This document shows positions 8,999-18,678 of a DNA stretch of 64,000 nucleotides, piece after piece (position 1 is the stretch's first letter; every line of letters starts with the position of its first letter). Source of the DNA: Flavobacterium lindanitolerans (lineage in GTDB: Bacteria; Bacteroidota; Bacteroidia; Flavobacteriales; Flavobacteriaceae); contig NZ_PJND01000007.1 in NCBI RefSeq assembly GCF_002846575.1, forward strand, positions 248,001-312,000. Direction: 5' to 3'. Under the pieces are notes generated by a model. It saw only the letters and a program-made list of their open reading frames with translations, was not told the DNA's origin and did no database searches. A program made the position numbers and the translations under genes.

Positions 8999-9664
8999 AT
9001 GTTAGAAATCGTTTTACAGCCGAGAATTTTAGAAAGCAAAGATTGGGCAACCGTACTGTTTGTGCTGTGCTTTATACTTATTGCGGCTACAAGAGGCGTT
9101 TTCGAAGGTCGCTTTTCTGATTTTTCAAGATTGGCATACAGCGACAAATACATCAAGATTTACAGAGACAGTGGCAATCTGATGAACTGGTTTACGATTT
9201 CACTGTTTATCGTACAAGTCATTTCTTTTGCTTTTTTTATCCAAATCATTTTGAGTTATTTTGGCTATACTTCAAAAACAGACTGGGTTACTTACATTCA
9301 AATCGTCACACTGCTGAGCATCTTCATACTTTCTAAATATCTCATAGAGAAGATTATAGCTACTTCTTTTAATATTGAAGAATTTAGCGAACAGTTTAAT
9401 TTACAAAAAGTCAGCTATAGAACTTATATAGGACTTTGCATCCTCCCTTTAAATGTAATCCTGTTCTATAATGATACGCCAATAGATTTATTAATATATT
9501 TCCTTATTGCTATCATTTTGTTAATAAACATACTTACTTATCTTCTTTCTTTAAAAATTTATCAAAATTTGATTATCGGCAAGTTGTTTTATTTTATTTT
9601 GTATCTTTGCGCTCTTGAAATAGCACCTTATTATTTCATGTATTATTGGTTTACAAAAAGGTAG
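8999..9664 (+). CDS. DUF4271 family membrane protein
   Basis: This is a 221-residue protein with about five or six hydrophobic helices and no enzymatic motif that I recognise. It matches the Bacteroidota family DUF4271. The sequence TAATTTTA just before the ATG is one base off the -7 consensus and would make the transcript nearly leaderless. hemD begins 20 nt after the stop. The order GT2, DUF4271, hemD, pckA looks conserved among flavobacteria as far as I know. Confidence 0.75.
   Translation: MLEIVLQPRILESKDWATVLFVLCFILIAATRGVFEGRFSDFSRLAYSDKYIKIYRDSGNLMNWFTISLFIVQVISFAFFIQIILSYFGYTSKTDWVTYIQIVTLLSIFILSKYLIEKIIATSFNIEEFSEQFNLQKVSYRTYIGLCILPLNVILFYNDTPIDLLIYFLIAIILLINILTYLLSLKIYQNLIIGKLFYFILYLCALEIAPYYFMYYWFTKR
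9602..9609 (+). promoter_or_regulatory. Promoter -7 box for hemD inside DUF4271
   Basis: TATCTTTG is an exact TAnnTTTG match lying inside the last 65 bases of the DUF4271 gene, 75 nt before the hemD ATG. A TTG trinucleotide at 9584-9586 is slightly close for a -33 element. Confidence 0.5.
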
Positions 9665-9684
9665 TACACAAGAAAACGTCAACT

Positions 9685-10443
9685 ATGAAAGTGAAAACAA
9701 TTTTGGTTTCGCAGCCAGAGCCTAAAGTAGAAAACTCTCCATATTTTGAGTTGCAACAAAAGCACAAAGTCAAAATTGATTTCAGGCCTTTTATCCACGT
9801 TGAGGGCGTTAGCGCAAAAGACGTGAGACAGCAAAAAATTGACTTGAACAATTTTACAGCCATCATCTTAACCAGCAAAAATTCCATCGATCATTTTTTC
9901 AGGGTAGCAGAAGAGATGAGATATAAGATTCCCGAAGATTTGAAATATTTTTGCCAGTCTGAGGCGATTGCCTTTTATCTTCAAAAATATGTAATCTACA
10001 GAAAACGCAAGATTTATGTAGGACAAAAAGACTTCGCTGATTTATCTCCTCTAATCAAGAAATATAAAGACGAGAAATTTCTATTGCCTGCTTCAGATCA
10101 ATTAAATGCTGATGCGCCACAAACACTGAATAATTTAAAAGTGAACTGGACACAGGCTACTTTTTACAAAACGGTAATGAGCGACCTGTCTGACTTAGCC
10201 GATGTTTATTATGATGTTTTGGCTTTTTTCAGCCCGACAGGAATCAAGTCTTTATTCATGAACTTCCCGGATTTTGAGCAAAATAACACCAGAATTGCCG
10301 TATTTGGAAGTACTACGCAAAAAGAAGCTTTGGATCATGGATTGAGAGTTGACATCATGGCTCCTTCTCCTGAAGCCCCATCCATGACTATGGCATTGGA
10401 AAAATATATTGCAAAAGCAAACAAAGAAGACAAAGGAAAGTAA
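9685..10443 (+). CDS. hemD: Uroporphyrinogen-III synthase
   Basis: HemD closes hydroxymethylbilane to uroporphyrinogen III in heme biosynthesis. The protein is 252 residues from the ATG at 9685. Two alternating alpha/beta domains are apparent, with the family's ILTSKNS loop near residue 57 and FFSPTGIKS near residue 178. HemD sequences diverge strongly, and the call rests on these two loops plus length. A longer reading from 9646 would overlap the DUF4271 gene and adds residues unlike the family. A bidirectional terminator follows at 10464-10492. Confidence 0.8.
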   Translation: MKVKTILVSQPEPKVENSPYFELQQKHKVKIDFRPFIHVEGVSAKDVRQQKIDLNNFTAIILTSKNSIDHFFRVAEEMRYKIPEDLKYFCQSEAIAFYLQKYVIYRKRKIYVGQKDFADLSPLIKKYKDEKFLLPASDQLNADAPQTLNNLKVNWTQATFYKTVMSDLSDLADVYYDVLAFFSPTGIKSLFMNFPDFEQNNTRIAVFGSTTQKEALDHGLRVDIMAPSPEAPSMTMALEKYIAKANKEDKGK

Positions 10444-10463
10444 TTTCCTTTTCTTTTAATCAT

Positions 10464-10492
10464 AAAAAAACCCTGCAAATGCAGGGTTTTTT
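10464..10492. terminator. Bidirectional terminator between hemD and pckA
   Basis: The stem CCCTGC/GCAGGG (10471-10476 with 10481-10486) is flanked by an A run (10464-10470) and a T run (10487-10492). It can therefore end transcription from both convergent genes. Confidence 0.88.
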
Positions 10493-10511
10493 ATTATCTT
10501 ATAATTCAGGA

Positions 10512-12140
10512 TTAGTCAACCTGAGGACCAGCTTTCACCAGATTTTGACCTTCTTCATTAGTAGCATATTGCGCAAAGTTCTTTACGAACAATTTTCCTA
10601 AATCTGTAGCCTTAGTTTCCCATTCTGACGCATCAGCATACGTTTTTCTCGGATCAAGGATGTCAGAGTCTACACCTTCCAGGGCCGTTGGAATTTCAAA
10701 ATTAAAAATCGGCAACGTTGTTGTTTCTGCTTTTTCAAGTGAACCATCTAAAATTCTGTCGATAATGGCTCTGGTATTTTTGATAGAAATTCTTTTCCCG
10801 GTACCGTTCCAACCTGTATTCACAAGATAGGCAGTAGCTTTATGCTCTTCCATCTTTTTTACAAGCTCCTGACCGTATTGTGTTGGATGCAGCGAAAGGA
10901 ACGCTTTTCCAAAACAAGCAGAGAAAGTAGGTTCCGGCTTAGTCACTCCTCTTTCAGTACCGGCTAATTTTGCCGTAAATCCGGAAAGAAAGTGATATTT
11001 AGTCTGTTCCGGCGACAGCTTCGCTACCGGAGGCATAACACCAAATGCATCTGCCGTAAGGAAAATTACTTTTGAAGCGTGCCCGGCCTTAGAAACCGGT
11101 TTTACAATATTATCGATATGATAAATTGGATATGAAACTCTTGTATTTTGAGTTACAGAACCGTCTTTGAAATCAATTTTACCGTTTGCATCAACTGTTA
11201 CGTTTTCAAGCAATGCGTCTTTTTTGATAGCATTATAGATGTCCGGCTCGTTTTCTTTGCTCAGGTCGATTGTTTTCGCATAACATCCTCCTTCAAAATT
11301 GAAAACACCGTCATTGTCCCAACCGTGCTCATCATCTCCAATCAATTCGCGTTTTGGGTCTGTAGAAAGCGTTGTTTTTCCTGTTCCTGACAATCCGAAG
11401 AAAACAGCTACATCACCATCTTTTCCTTTGTTAGCAGAACAGTGCATTGAAGCAATTCCCTGTAATGGAAGGTAATAGTTCATCATGGCAAAAAGTCCTT
11501 TTTTCATTTCACCACCATACCATGTACCTCCAATAATCTGAACTTTTTCAGTAAGATTGAAAGCAATATATACTTCTGAGTTCAAACCATGTGCCTTATA
11601 ATCAGAAAATTCCGTTTTTGAAGCATTCATTACCACAAAATCTGGTTCTCCATAATTTTCAAGCTCTTCTTCTGTTGGGCGGATAAACATGTTTTTTACG
11701 AAATGCGCCTGCCATGCTACCTCAACAATAAATCTTACTTTTAGTCTTGTATTTTCATTGGCACCGCAAAATGCATCCACTACATATAATTTCTTACCAG
11801 AAAGCTGATCTACTGTTGTCTTTTTTAAAGCTTCCCAGGTTTGTGGACTGATTGGTTTGTTATCATTAACCGCTTTATCTGATGTCCACCAGATTGTGTC
11901 TTTAGTGACATCATCCTGAACAATATATTTATCTTTTGGAGAACGTCCTGTAAAATCACCCGTCATTACATTTACTGCTCCCAGCTCTGTCAACTGCCCT
12001 TTTTCAAACCCTTTGAGATTTGGATTTAACTCTTCCGCATACAGCATTTCATAAGAAGGATTGTAAATCACTTCTTCAACATTCTTGATTCCATATTTCT
12101 CTAACGAAATCGTTTTCGTAAATTGGGTGTAATTATCCAT
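10512..12140 (-). CDS. pckA: Phosphoenolpyruvate carboxykinase (ATP)
   Basis: This 542-residue enzyme makes phosphoenolpyruvate from oxaloacetate and ATP, the first committed step of gluconeogenesis. The kinase-1a P-loop GLSGTGKTT is near residue 250, preceded by the [12 protein letters not shown] substrate motif near residue 205 and followed by the metal-binding DDEHGW motif near residue 270. Its length matches bacterial ATP-type PEPCK. It has its own promoter box (12176-12183) and ends against the hemD terminator. Confidence 0.97.
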   Translation of the reverse strand: MDNYTQFTKTISLEKYGIKNVEEVIYNPSYEMLYAEELNPNLKGFEKGQLTELGAVNVMTGDFTGRSPKDKYIVQDDVTKDTIWWTSDKAVNDNKPISPQTWEALKKTTVDQLSGKKLYVVDAFCGANENTRLKVRFIVEVAWQAHFVKNMFIRPTEEELENYGEPDFVVMNASKTEFSDYKAHGLNSEVYIAFNLTEKVQIIGGTWYGGEMKKGLFAMMNYYLPLQGIASMHCSANKGKDGDVAVFFGLSGTGKTTLSTDPKRELIGDDEHGWDNDGVFNFEGGCYAKTIDLSKENEPDIYNAIKKDALLENVTVDANGKIDFKDGSVTQNTRVSYPIYHIDNIVKPVSKAGHASKVIFLTADAFGVMPPVAKLSPEQTKYHFLSGFTAKLAGTERGVTKPEPTFSACFGKAFLSLHPTQYGQELVKKMEEHKATAYLVNTGWNGTGKRISIKNTRAIIDRILDGSLEKAETTTLPIFNFEIPTALEGVDSDILDPRKTYADASEWETKATDLGKLFVKNFAQYATNEEGQNLVKAGPQVD

Positions 12141-12175
12141 AGAATTCTTATTGAGTTGTGTTTAAAATTATTTGG

Positions 12176-12183
12176 CAAAAGTA
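12176..12183 (-). promoter_or_regulatory. Promoter -7 box for pckA
   Basis: On the minus strand this reads TACTTTTG, an exact TAnnTTTG match, leaving a leader of about 30 nt. Confidence 0.6.
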
Positions 12184-12220
12184 AAAATTAAATTTCAGTT
12201 TGAATATATTTGATAAAACT

Positions 12221-12607
12221 TTATGCTTTTTGCTTAAGGATATTCAAAAAAAGCAAAGCCCAGGCTATAATCATCAGCAAACCTCCAATTGGCGTTATAA
12301 ATCCTATAACGCTGAAATCTACATTTGTTATATTTCTGGTTGCCAAAAGATAAATAGAGCCGGAAAAAAACAAAACGCCTGATATAACTAAATAATAGAT
12401 TGTGCTTTTAGTTTTATCAGACACCAATTTTGTAGTTCCAAGAAATAGCAGAAATAAGGCATGGTACATTTGATATCGTACTCCTGTTTCAAAAGAAACC
12501 AATTGCTCAACATCCAGGACCTTTTTCAAGGCATGTGCGCCAAATGCACCTAATATAATAGCGACAAAACCTAAAATTGCCGCTGCAGCTATAATCTTCC
12601 TATCCAT
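12221..12607 (-). CDS. DUF423 (YgdD-like) membrane protein
   Basis: This is a 128-residue protein with four hydrophobic helices. The N-terminal GAFGAHAL motif near residue 22 and the YHALFLLFLG region near residue 48 are typical of DUF423/YgdD inner-membrane proteins, whose role is unknown. It has its own -7 box at 12624-12631 and lies back to back with the saccharopine dehydrogenase gene. Confidence 0.83.
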   Translation of the reverse strand: MDRKIIAAAAILGFVAIILGAFGAHALKKVLDVEQLVSFETGVRYQMYHALFLLFLGTTKLVSDKTKSTIYYLVISGVLFFSGSIYLLATRNITNVDFSVIGFITPIGGLLMIIAWALLFLNILKQKA

Positions 12608-12623
12608 TGTTTTTAATTTACTG

Positions 12624-12631
12624 CAAAGTTA
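12624..12631 (-). promoter_or_regulatory. Promoter -7 box for the DUF423 gene
   Basis: On the minus strand this reads TAACTTTG, an exact TAnnTTTG match ending 16 nt before the start. It is divergent from the box at 12695-12702. Confidence 0.6.
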
Positions 12632-12694
12632 AGCATCTTAAAAACTTTATGATAATCAAACCCACATTAAGTTTTATAAAATATAACAAATACT

Positions 12695-12702
12695 TACTTT
12701 TG
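12695..12702 (+). promoter_or_regulatory. Promoter -7 box for the saccharopine dehydrogenase gene
   Basis: TACTTTTG matches TAnnTTTG exactly and ends 28 nt before the ATG at 12731. Confidence 0.6.
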
Positions 12703-12730
12703 TGTTATTATTAAAAATTTACGGTTTTTC

Positions 12731-14101
12731 ATGAGACATATTCTAATAATCGGGGCCGGAAGGTCTGCTTCTTCACTAATTCAATATCTTCTAAACAAAT
12801 CGGAAGAAGAAAATCTCCACCTCACTATTGGCGACCTGTCATTAGAACTGGCTCAGAGAAAAACAAAAAATCACAAAAATGCCACTGCTATTGCTTTCGA
12901 TATCTTTAATGAAAGCCAGAGAAAAGAAGAGATACAAAAGGCAGATATTGTAATTTCCATGCTGCCGGCCCATATGCATATTGAAGTTGCAAAAGACTGC
13001 ATTACGTATAAAAAGCATATGGTTACTGCCTCTTACATCAGCGAAGCCATGCAAAACCTGGATGCTCAAGCCAAAGAAAATAATTTGGTTTTTATGAACG
13101 AAATCGGGCTCGACCCGGGAATAGACCATATGAGCGCCATGAAAGTAATAGACGAGATTCGTGACAAAGGCGGTAAAATTATTCTTTTCGAATCTTTTTG
13201 TGGCGGACTTGTTGCTCCGGAATCAGACAATAATCTTTGGAACTATAAATTTACCTGGAATCCCAGAAATGTAGTATTGGCCGGACAAGGCGGTGCTGCT
13301 AAATTTATTCAGGAAGGTACTTATAAGTATATTCCTTATCATAAATTATTCAGAAGAACTGAATTTATGGAAGTTGAAGGTTATGGCCGGTTTGAAGGTT
13401 ATGCCAATCGCGATTCCCTGAAATACAGAAGCGTTTACGGATTGGATGACGCACTGACTTTATACAGAGGAACTATCCGACGTGTAGGTTTTTCCAAAGC
13501 CTGGAATATGTTTGTTCAGCTTGGAATGACAGATGACAGCTATGTTATGGAAAATTCCGAAACGATGACTTATCGCGAATTCACAAATTCCTTTTTGCCT
13601 TACCACCCAACCGATTCTGTAGAAATCAAATTACGATTAATCCTGAAAATTGACCAGGACGATATCAAATGGGATAAATTATTGGAACTGGACCTATTCA
13701 ATAACAAGAAAATTGTTGGCCTGAAAAATGCTACGCCCGCACAGATTCTTGAAAAAATATTAAGCGAAAGCTGGTCGTTGGAAGAACATGACAAAGACAT
13801 GATTGTAATGTATCACAAATTTGGTTATGTACTTAATGGAGAAGAAAAACAGATTGATTCCACCATGGTTTGCATAGGCGATGACCAGACTTATACTGCT
13901 ATGGCAAAAACTGTGGGACTTCCTGTAGCCATAGCTACTTTACAAATCCTGAACGGAAACATCAAAACTCCTGGTGTTCAATTACCAATACACAAAGAAG
14001 TTTATCTCCCAATTTTAAAAGAACTGGAAAATTACGGCGTAACCTTTAATGAAAAAGAAGTGCCTTATATGGGTTATAATCCAATGCATGTAGCGGGATA
14101 A
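12731..14101 (+). CDS. Saccharopine dehydrogenase family protein
   Basis: This 456-residue protein has an N-terminal Rossmann loop GAGRSAS at residues 8-14, a GLDPGIDHM motif near residue 129, and a long C-terminal domain of the LYS9/saccharopine reductase type. These enzymes oxidise or reduce saccharopine or related imine-linked amino acids in lysine metabolism. The direction and exact substrate here are inferred from family only. An Lrp/AsnC regulator gene follows on the same strand after 159 nt, with its own promoter and an imperfect hairpin in between, consistent with amino-acid-linked control. Confidence 0.85.
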   Translation: MRHILIIGAGRSASSLIQYLLNKSEEENLHLTIGDLSLELAQRKTKNHKNATAIAFDIFNESQRKEEIQKADIVISMLPAHMHIEVAKDCITYKKHMVTASYISEAMQNLDAQAKENNLVFMNEIGLDPGIDHMSAMKVIDEIRDKGGKIILFESFCGGLVAPESDNNLWNYKFTWNPRNVVLAGQGGAAKFIQEGTYKYIPYHKLFRRTEFMEVEGYGRFEGYANRDSLKYRSVYGLDDALTLYRGTIRRVGFSKAWNMFVQLGMTDDSYVMENSETMTYREFTNSFLPYHPTDSVEIKLRLILKIDQDDIKWDKLLELDLFNNKKIVGLKNATPAQILEKILSESWSLEEHDKDMIVMYHKFGYVLNGEEKQIDSTMVCIGDDQTYTAMAKTVGLPVAIATLQILNGNIKTPGVQLPIHKEVYLPILKELENYGVTFNEKEVPYMGYNPMHVAG

Positions 14102-14111
14102 GATATTTTTT

Positions 14112-14174
14112 GCCACTGATTACGCTGATTTCCGCTGATTAATAAAATCCGAGAGAATCTGCGTAATTTGCGGC
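14112..14174. repeat. Imperfect inverted repeat, degenerate intergenic element
   Basis: Two 19-nt arms (14112-14130 and 14156-14174) pair at 15 of 19 positions around the shared core ATTACGC/GCGTAAT. It lies 10 nt past the saccharopine dehydrogenase stop and lacks a clean T tract. It is probably a degenerate interspersed repeat that may also fold in RNA. Confidence 0.6.
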
Positions 14175-14205
14175 ATTAATTCCTCAAAATCAAACAAAAA
14201 ATTCA

Positions 14206-14213
14206 TATTTTTG
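14206..14213 (+). promoter_or_regulatory. Promoter -7 box for the Lrp/AsnC gene
   Basis: TATTTTTG matches TAnnTTTG exactly and leaves a leader of about 40 nt. Confidence 0.5.
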
Positions 14214-14260
14214 ATTAAACTAAAACCGGAAATCTTCAATTCGGTTACAAATCAAAAGCT

Positions 14261-14731
14261 ATGAAGATTAATTCCTTACAGATAGAAATCGATGGCATCG
14301 ACAAAGAAATTCTTCGTAGCTTAATGGAAGATGCCCGAAAACCCATACTTCAAATTGCCAATAAAATAGGCATTTCCGGAGCTGCTATTCATCAGCGCCT
14401 GCGCAAACTGGAACAAGCCGGCGTTATTTCCGGCTCAAAATTCGTTGTAAACACAAAAGTTTTAGGCTACAGCACCATGGCTTTTGTAGGAATCTATTTG
14501 GACAAGGCAGCCCGAAATCCGGAAGCTGTTCGTGAGTTACGGAAAATTCCTGAAGTTCTGGAATGTCATTATACGACAGGAAACTGGTCCATCCTTATCA
14601 AAATGATTTGTCGTGATAACGAACATTTAATGCAATTACTTAATACCAAAATACAGGTCATAGAAGGTGTTTCCAGAACCGAAACTTTTATTTCTTTAGA
14701 CCAGCAGATAGAAAGGCAGATACAGTTGTAG
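14261..14731 (+). CDS. Lrp/AsnC family transcriptional regulator
   Basis: This 156-residue protein has an N-terminal winged HTH (residues about 10-65, with the recognition region AAIHQRLRKLE) and a C-terminal RAM/AsnC ligand-binding domain (about 75-150). The family senses amino acids and forms octamers. Its position downstream of a saccharopine dehydrogenase family gene suggests lysine or related amino acid control, but this is only inferred. A row of ATTTTAGATT-like repeats starts right after the stop. Confidence 0.92.
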   Translation: MKINSLQIEIDGIDKEILRSLMEDARKPILQIANKIGISGAAIHQRLRKLEQAGVISGSKFVVNTKVLGYSTMAFVGIYLDKAARNPEAVRELRKIPEVLECHYTTGNWSILIKMICRDNEHLMQLLNTKIQVIEGVSRTETFISLDQQIERQIQL

Positions 14732-14776
14732 ATTTGGGATTTTAGATTGCAGATTTTAGATTTCAGATTTTTGGTG
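14731..14776. repeat. Degenerate TTTAGATT/TTTCAGATT repeats
   Basis: Short units such as TTTTAGATT, GCAGATTTTAGATT and TTTCAGATTTTT repeat immediately after the lrp stop. Similar AT-rich units appear at 19650-19690 and 24391-24424. Low-complexity intergenic repeats of this kind are common in flavobacteria. Confidence 0.5.
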
Positions 14777-14835
14777 GTGATGTAAAACAGATGATATGTA
14801 TACAAACTTAAATTGCCATGCATAAGCTATTGTCA

Positions 14836-14865
14836 AAAAAAATCCGTGCTTTGTCAAACACGGAT
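14836..14865 (-). terminator. Rho-independent terminator of the YugP-like gene
   Basis: The stem ATCCGTG/CACGGAT (14842-14848 with 14859-14865) is followed on the minus strand by a run of eight T. It lies 56 nt past the gene's stop. Confidence 0.8.
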
Positions 14866-14920
14866 CATTTCAATTATTCTACAAGATCTAAAATCTTAAC
14901 TCTTAAATCATAAATTCCCT

Positions 14921-15619
14921 TTAATCTCTTCTTCCTCCAAAAACCTGTAGCGCCCAATACAATAGCGAAGCCAATGCACCAATTGCAGCTACAAGATAGG
15001 TTCTTGCGGCCCATTTTAAAGAATCCTCTGCCCCGGCATATTCTTGTTGAGTCAGCATATTTTTATTTTTAAACCACGCCAAAGCTCTGTTGCTGGCATC
15101 ATATTCCACAGGAAGTGTAATAAAACTAAATAGAGTAGCTAATGCCATCATAACCAAACCAGCTACTGCAATATAGAAGCCTCCTACAAAACCAGTAGCT
15201 GCACCAAGAATTAATCCACCAATTACTAACCATTGCGACATTCCCGAAGCCACACTTACAACCGGAACTAGCCTGGAACGCATTTTTAACCATTCATAAG
15301 CTTTAGCATGCTGTACGGCATGTCCAACTTCGTGGGCTGCAACAGCAGCAGCTGCGGCATTTCTTTGATTGTATACTGCTTCACTCAGGTTTACTGTTTT
15401 GTCTGACGGATTATAATGGTCTGTCAATCGGCCCGGAGTCGAAATTACACGTACTCCTGTAATGCCATGATCCTGCAACATTTTTTCGGCTATTTCAGCA
15501 CCACTCATTCCGTTGCGCAAATGTACTTTCGAATAAAATTCAAATTTGCTTTGAAGCCTGGCACTAACAGCCCAGCTAACCAACGCGATAACACCTATTA
15601 AGATATAATATCCTATCAT
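14921..15619 (-). CDS. YugP-like neutral zinc metallopeptidase
   Basis: This 232-residue membrane protein has a hydrophobic N-terminus, the zinc-binding motif HEVGH near residue 96, a hydrophobic block at about residues 125-175, and a C-terminal hydrophobic helix. It belongs to the Zn_peptidase_2 (YugP) family, a membrane-anchored metallopeptidase of unknown substrate. It lies just downstream of the leuS terminator, with its own terminator at 14836-14865. No consensus -7 box is obvious before the start. Confidence 0.85.
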   Translation of the reverse strand: MIGYYILIGVIALVSWAVSARLQSKFEFYSKVHLRNGMSGAEIAEKMLQDHGITGVRVISTPGRLTDHYNPSDKTVNLSEAVYNQRNAAAAAVAAHEVGHAVQHAKAYEWLKMRSRLVPVVSVASGMSQWLVIGGLILGAATGFVGGFYIAVAGLVMMALATLFSFITLPVEYDASNRALAWFKNKNMLTQQEYAGAEDSLKWAARTYLVAAIGALASLLYWALQVFGGRRD

Positions 15620-15652
15620 TTTTTAAGTTTTTTGATTACTTATTTACAAACA

Positions 15653-15679
15653 AAAACCTCGCCAATATAGCGAGGTTTT
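15653..15679 (-). terminator. Rho-independent terminator of leuS
   Basis: A 10-bp stem AAAACCTCGC/GCGAGGTTTT (15653-15662 with 15670-15679) has a 7-nt loop and a T-rich tail on the minus strand. It is 41 nt past the leuS stop. Confidence 0.88.
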
Positions 15680-15720
15680 GTCAATACTGAAAGTTTGTCA
15701 GTGCTAATATTCTCTTAAAA

Positions 15721-18585
15721 TCAGCCTACCAAATTGATTATTTTGCCAGGAACAATAATAATTTTGTTTGGTGTTTTTCCATCCAACTGTTTGATTGTCC
15801 TTTCATCAGCCATTACAATATTTTCAATTTCCTTAACGGTCAAATCCAGTGGAAGATTGATTGTAAAACGCATTTTGCCGTTGAAAGATACCGGATATTC
15901 TTTATTGTTTTCTATCAGATATTCCGGATTAAATCGTGGAAACGGTACCGCTGAAATACTTTCCTTATGGCCTAATCTTTCCCATAACTCTTCCGCTATA
16001 TGAGGTGCATAAGGTGAAATTAAAACTGCTAAAGGTTCCAAAATAGAACGTTCGTGGCAGTTCATTGCTGTCAATTCATTTACCGCAATCATAAAAGAAC
16101 TTACGGAAGTGTTGAATGAGAAGTTCTCGATGTCTTCCTGTACTTTTTTGATTGTCTTGTGCAAAGTCTTTAACGCTTCCGGTGAAGCAGGATTTGAATT
16201 TACTATCAAACCACTATCGTCAAAATACAACTTCCAAAGTTTTTTCAGGAATCCAAAGACACCTGTAATTCCGGCAGTATTCCATGGCTTGGCTTGCTCC
16301 AGTGGCCCAAGGAACATTTCGTATAGGCGTAATGTGTCTGCTCCGTATTCTTCACATATATGATCCGGATTGACAACATTGTATTTTGACTTCGACATCT
16401 TCTCTACTTCCCTGCCTACAAAAAACTTTCCGTTTTCAGTCACAAATTCAGCATCCTGAAATTGTGGCTGCCATTTTTTCAATTGTTCAATGTCAATCTC
16501 ATCTGAAGCATTCACAAGGCTAATATCAATGTGAAGTCCTTCTGTTTCGTAATTGTTTTTGATGTTTTTAGAAACATAAGTATTGGTTCCGGAAATCCTG
16601 TAAACCAGAGCACTCATTCCTAAAATCATTCCTTGATTGATTAGCTTTTTAAACGGCTCTTCCTGATTCACAAAACCTCTGTCTTTCAAGAATTTGTTCC
16701 AGAAACGCGAGTATAGCAAGTGGCCTGTAGCATGTTCACTACCTCCTATATACAAATCGACATTCTGCCAATAATTCTGGGCCTCTTCAGAAACAAACTC
16801 CTCTTCATTATGTGCATCCATATAACGAAGCCAGTACCAGGAACTTCCTGCCCAACCCGGCATCGTATTGAGTTCTAAAGGAAAAACAGTCACATCGTCT
16901 ATCAGCTCATTGCTAACAACCTTAGCATTCTTAGTATCCCATGCCCATTCTGATGCATTCCCTAAAGGCGGTTGCCCGTCTTCTGTTGGCAAATATTTTT
17001 CTACTTCCGGAAGACGAACCGGTAAATGTTGCGTTTCAATCATCTGTGGCAATCCGTTCACATAATAAACCGGGAAAGGCTCACCCCAATATCTTTGGCG
17101 TGAAAAAACAGCATCGCGCAAACGATAGTTGACTTTTCCTTTTCCTTGTCCTAATTCTTCCAATGCTTCAATTGCCTTTTTAGTAGCCTGTTTGTAATCC
17201 AGTCCGTTTAGAAAATCGGAATTATCAATGACCACATTATCTTTTGAGGCATAGGCCTCTTCAGAAATATCCACTCCTCCGAAAATATTTTTAATCGGAA
17301 TATTAAAATGCTTGGCAAAGGCATAATCGCGTTCATCTCCACAAGGAACCGCCATAACTGCTCCGGTTCCATAACCCGCCAATACGTAGTCTCCAATCCA
17401 AACCGGAATGGCTTCTTTCGTAAACGGATGTTCTGCATAAGCTCCCGTGAAAACACCTGAAATAGTTTTTACATCGGCCATTCTATCACGCTCGCTTCTT
17501 TTAGAAGTAGCTTCAACATAGGCTTCTACAGCTTTCTTTTGTTCTGGTGTAGTAATCTTTGCTACCAAATCATGTTCCGGAGCCAAAGTCATAAAGGTTA
17601 CACCAAAAATGGTATCAGGACGGGTTGTAAAAACTTCAATCACATGATTGTTTGTTTCATCTCCGCTCAAAATATAATCTACCGCATTTCTTTCAAATTG
17701 AGAGTCCTTTACTTTAAACGTAACTGAAGCACCAACTGATTTTCCTATCCAGTTTCTTTGGCTTTCTTTCAAAGATTCTGTCCAATCAATTGTTTCCAAT
17801 CCTGAAAGCAGACGCTCTGCATAAGCTGAGATTCTCATGCTCCATTGCGTCATTTTTTTACGGATTACCGGATGTCCTCCTCTTTCAGAAACGCCATTTA
17901 CAATTTCGTCATTTGCCAAAACAGTTCCCAATGCCGGGCACCAGTTTACTTCTGTTTCTGCCAAAAACGTAAGACGGTATTTCAATAAAATTCTTTCCTG
18001 TTCTTCTTTGGAATAGGATTTCCATTCTTTGGCAGAAAACGTTGGAATCGCATCATCAGCAACAGCGTTTACTTTTTCGTTTCCGTTTTCTTCAAATTCA
18101 AGGACAAGGGTTCTTATATCGCGTGCCTCATCAGCATCTTTATCATACCAGGAATTGAACAATTGGATAAAAATCCATTGTGTCCATTTGTAATATTCAG
18201 GACTGGATGTTCTTACTTCCCTGCTCCAGTCAAAGGAAAAACCAATCTTATCCAACTGCTCTCTGTATCGGGCAATATTCTCTTTGGTTGTTTTATCCGG
18301 ATGCTGCCCGGTCTGAATAGCATACTGCTCTGCCGGAAGACCAAAGCTGTCATAACCTTGCGGATGCAAAACATTAAATCCCTGGTGTCTTTTAAATCTT
18401 GCATAAATATCTGAAGCAATATACCCAAGCGGATGTCCTACGTGGAGGCCCGCCCCCGAAGGATAAGGAAACATGTCCAAAACATAGTATTTTGGCTTTT
18501 CAGAATTATTCTCTGCGTGGAAAGTTCCGTTTTCTGCCCAGTATTTTTGCCATCTGGCTTCAATTTCGTTAGGATTGTATTTCAT
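15721..18585 (-). CDS. leuS: Leucyl-tRNA synthetase
   Basis: This 954-residue class Ia synthetase charges tRNA-Leu. The HIGH motif is HVGH at 48-51 and the KMSKS loop is KMSKSKYN near residue 730. The CP1 editing domain is present, with TTRPDTIFG and GTGAVMAVP motifs. The protein is about 90 residues longer than many bacterial LeuRS. One visible acidic insertion lies at about residues 160-198, and another near 665-705 before the KMSKS loop. The promoter box at 18679-18686 leaves a leader of about 88 nt. Confidence 0.97.
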   Translation of the reverse strand: MKYNPNEIEARWQKYWAENGTFHAENNSEKPKYYVLDMFPYPSGAGLHVGHPLGYIASDIYARFKRHQGFNVLHPQGYDSFGLPAEQYAIQTGQHPDKTTKENIARYREQLDKIGFSFDWSREVRTSSPEYYKWTQWIFIQLFNSWYDKDADEARDIRTLVLEFEENGNEKVNAVADDAIPTFSAKEWKSYSKEEQERILLKYRLTFLAETEVNWCPALGTVLANDEIVNGVSERGGHPVIRKKMTQWSMRISAYAERLLSGLETIDWTESLKESQRNWIGKSVGASVTFKVKDSQFERNAVDYILSGDETNNHVIEVFTTRPDTIFGVTFMTLAPEHDLVAKITTPEQKKAVEAYVEATSKRSERDRMADVKTISGVFTGAYAEHPFTKEAIPVWIGDYVLAGYGTGAVMAVPCGDERDYAFAKHFNIPIKNIFGGVDISEEAYASKDNVVIDNSDFLNGLDYKQATKKAIEALEELGQGKGKVNYRLRDAVFSRQRYWGEPFPVYYVNGLPQMIETQHLPVRLPEVEKYLPTEDGQPPLGNASEWAWDTKNAKVVSNELIDDVTVFPLELNTMPGWAGSSWYWLRYMDAHNEEEFVSEEAQNYWQNVDLYIGGSEHATGHLLYSRFWNKFLKDRGFVNQEEPFKKLINQGMILGMSALVYRISGTNTYVSKNIKNNYETEGLHIDISLVNASDEIDIEQLKKWQPQFQDAEFVTENGKFFVGREVEKMSKSKYNVVNPDHICEEYGADTLRLYEMFLGPLEQAKPWNTAGITGVFGFLKKLWKLYFDDSGLIVNSNPASPEALKTLHKTIKKVQEDIENFSFNTSVSSFMIAVNELTAMNCHERSILEPLAVLISPYAPHIAEELWERLGHKESISAVPFPRFNPEYLIENNKEYPVSFNGKMRFTINLPLDLTVKEIENIVMADERTIKQLDGKTPNKIIIVPGKIINLVG

Positions 18586-18678
18586 CGTATCAGATTCTAA
18601 GTCGCTAAGATCTTTAGGTTTAAGGTTAATGTTCTGAGAGTTATTTTGCTATATACAAAAAAAATCAATTCAAGGAGG

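Noticed and set aside
18586..18678. T-box-like leader for leuS
   Set aside because: No specifier-stem or T-box-like sequence is visible, and T-boxes are not expected in Bacteroidota.
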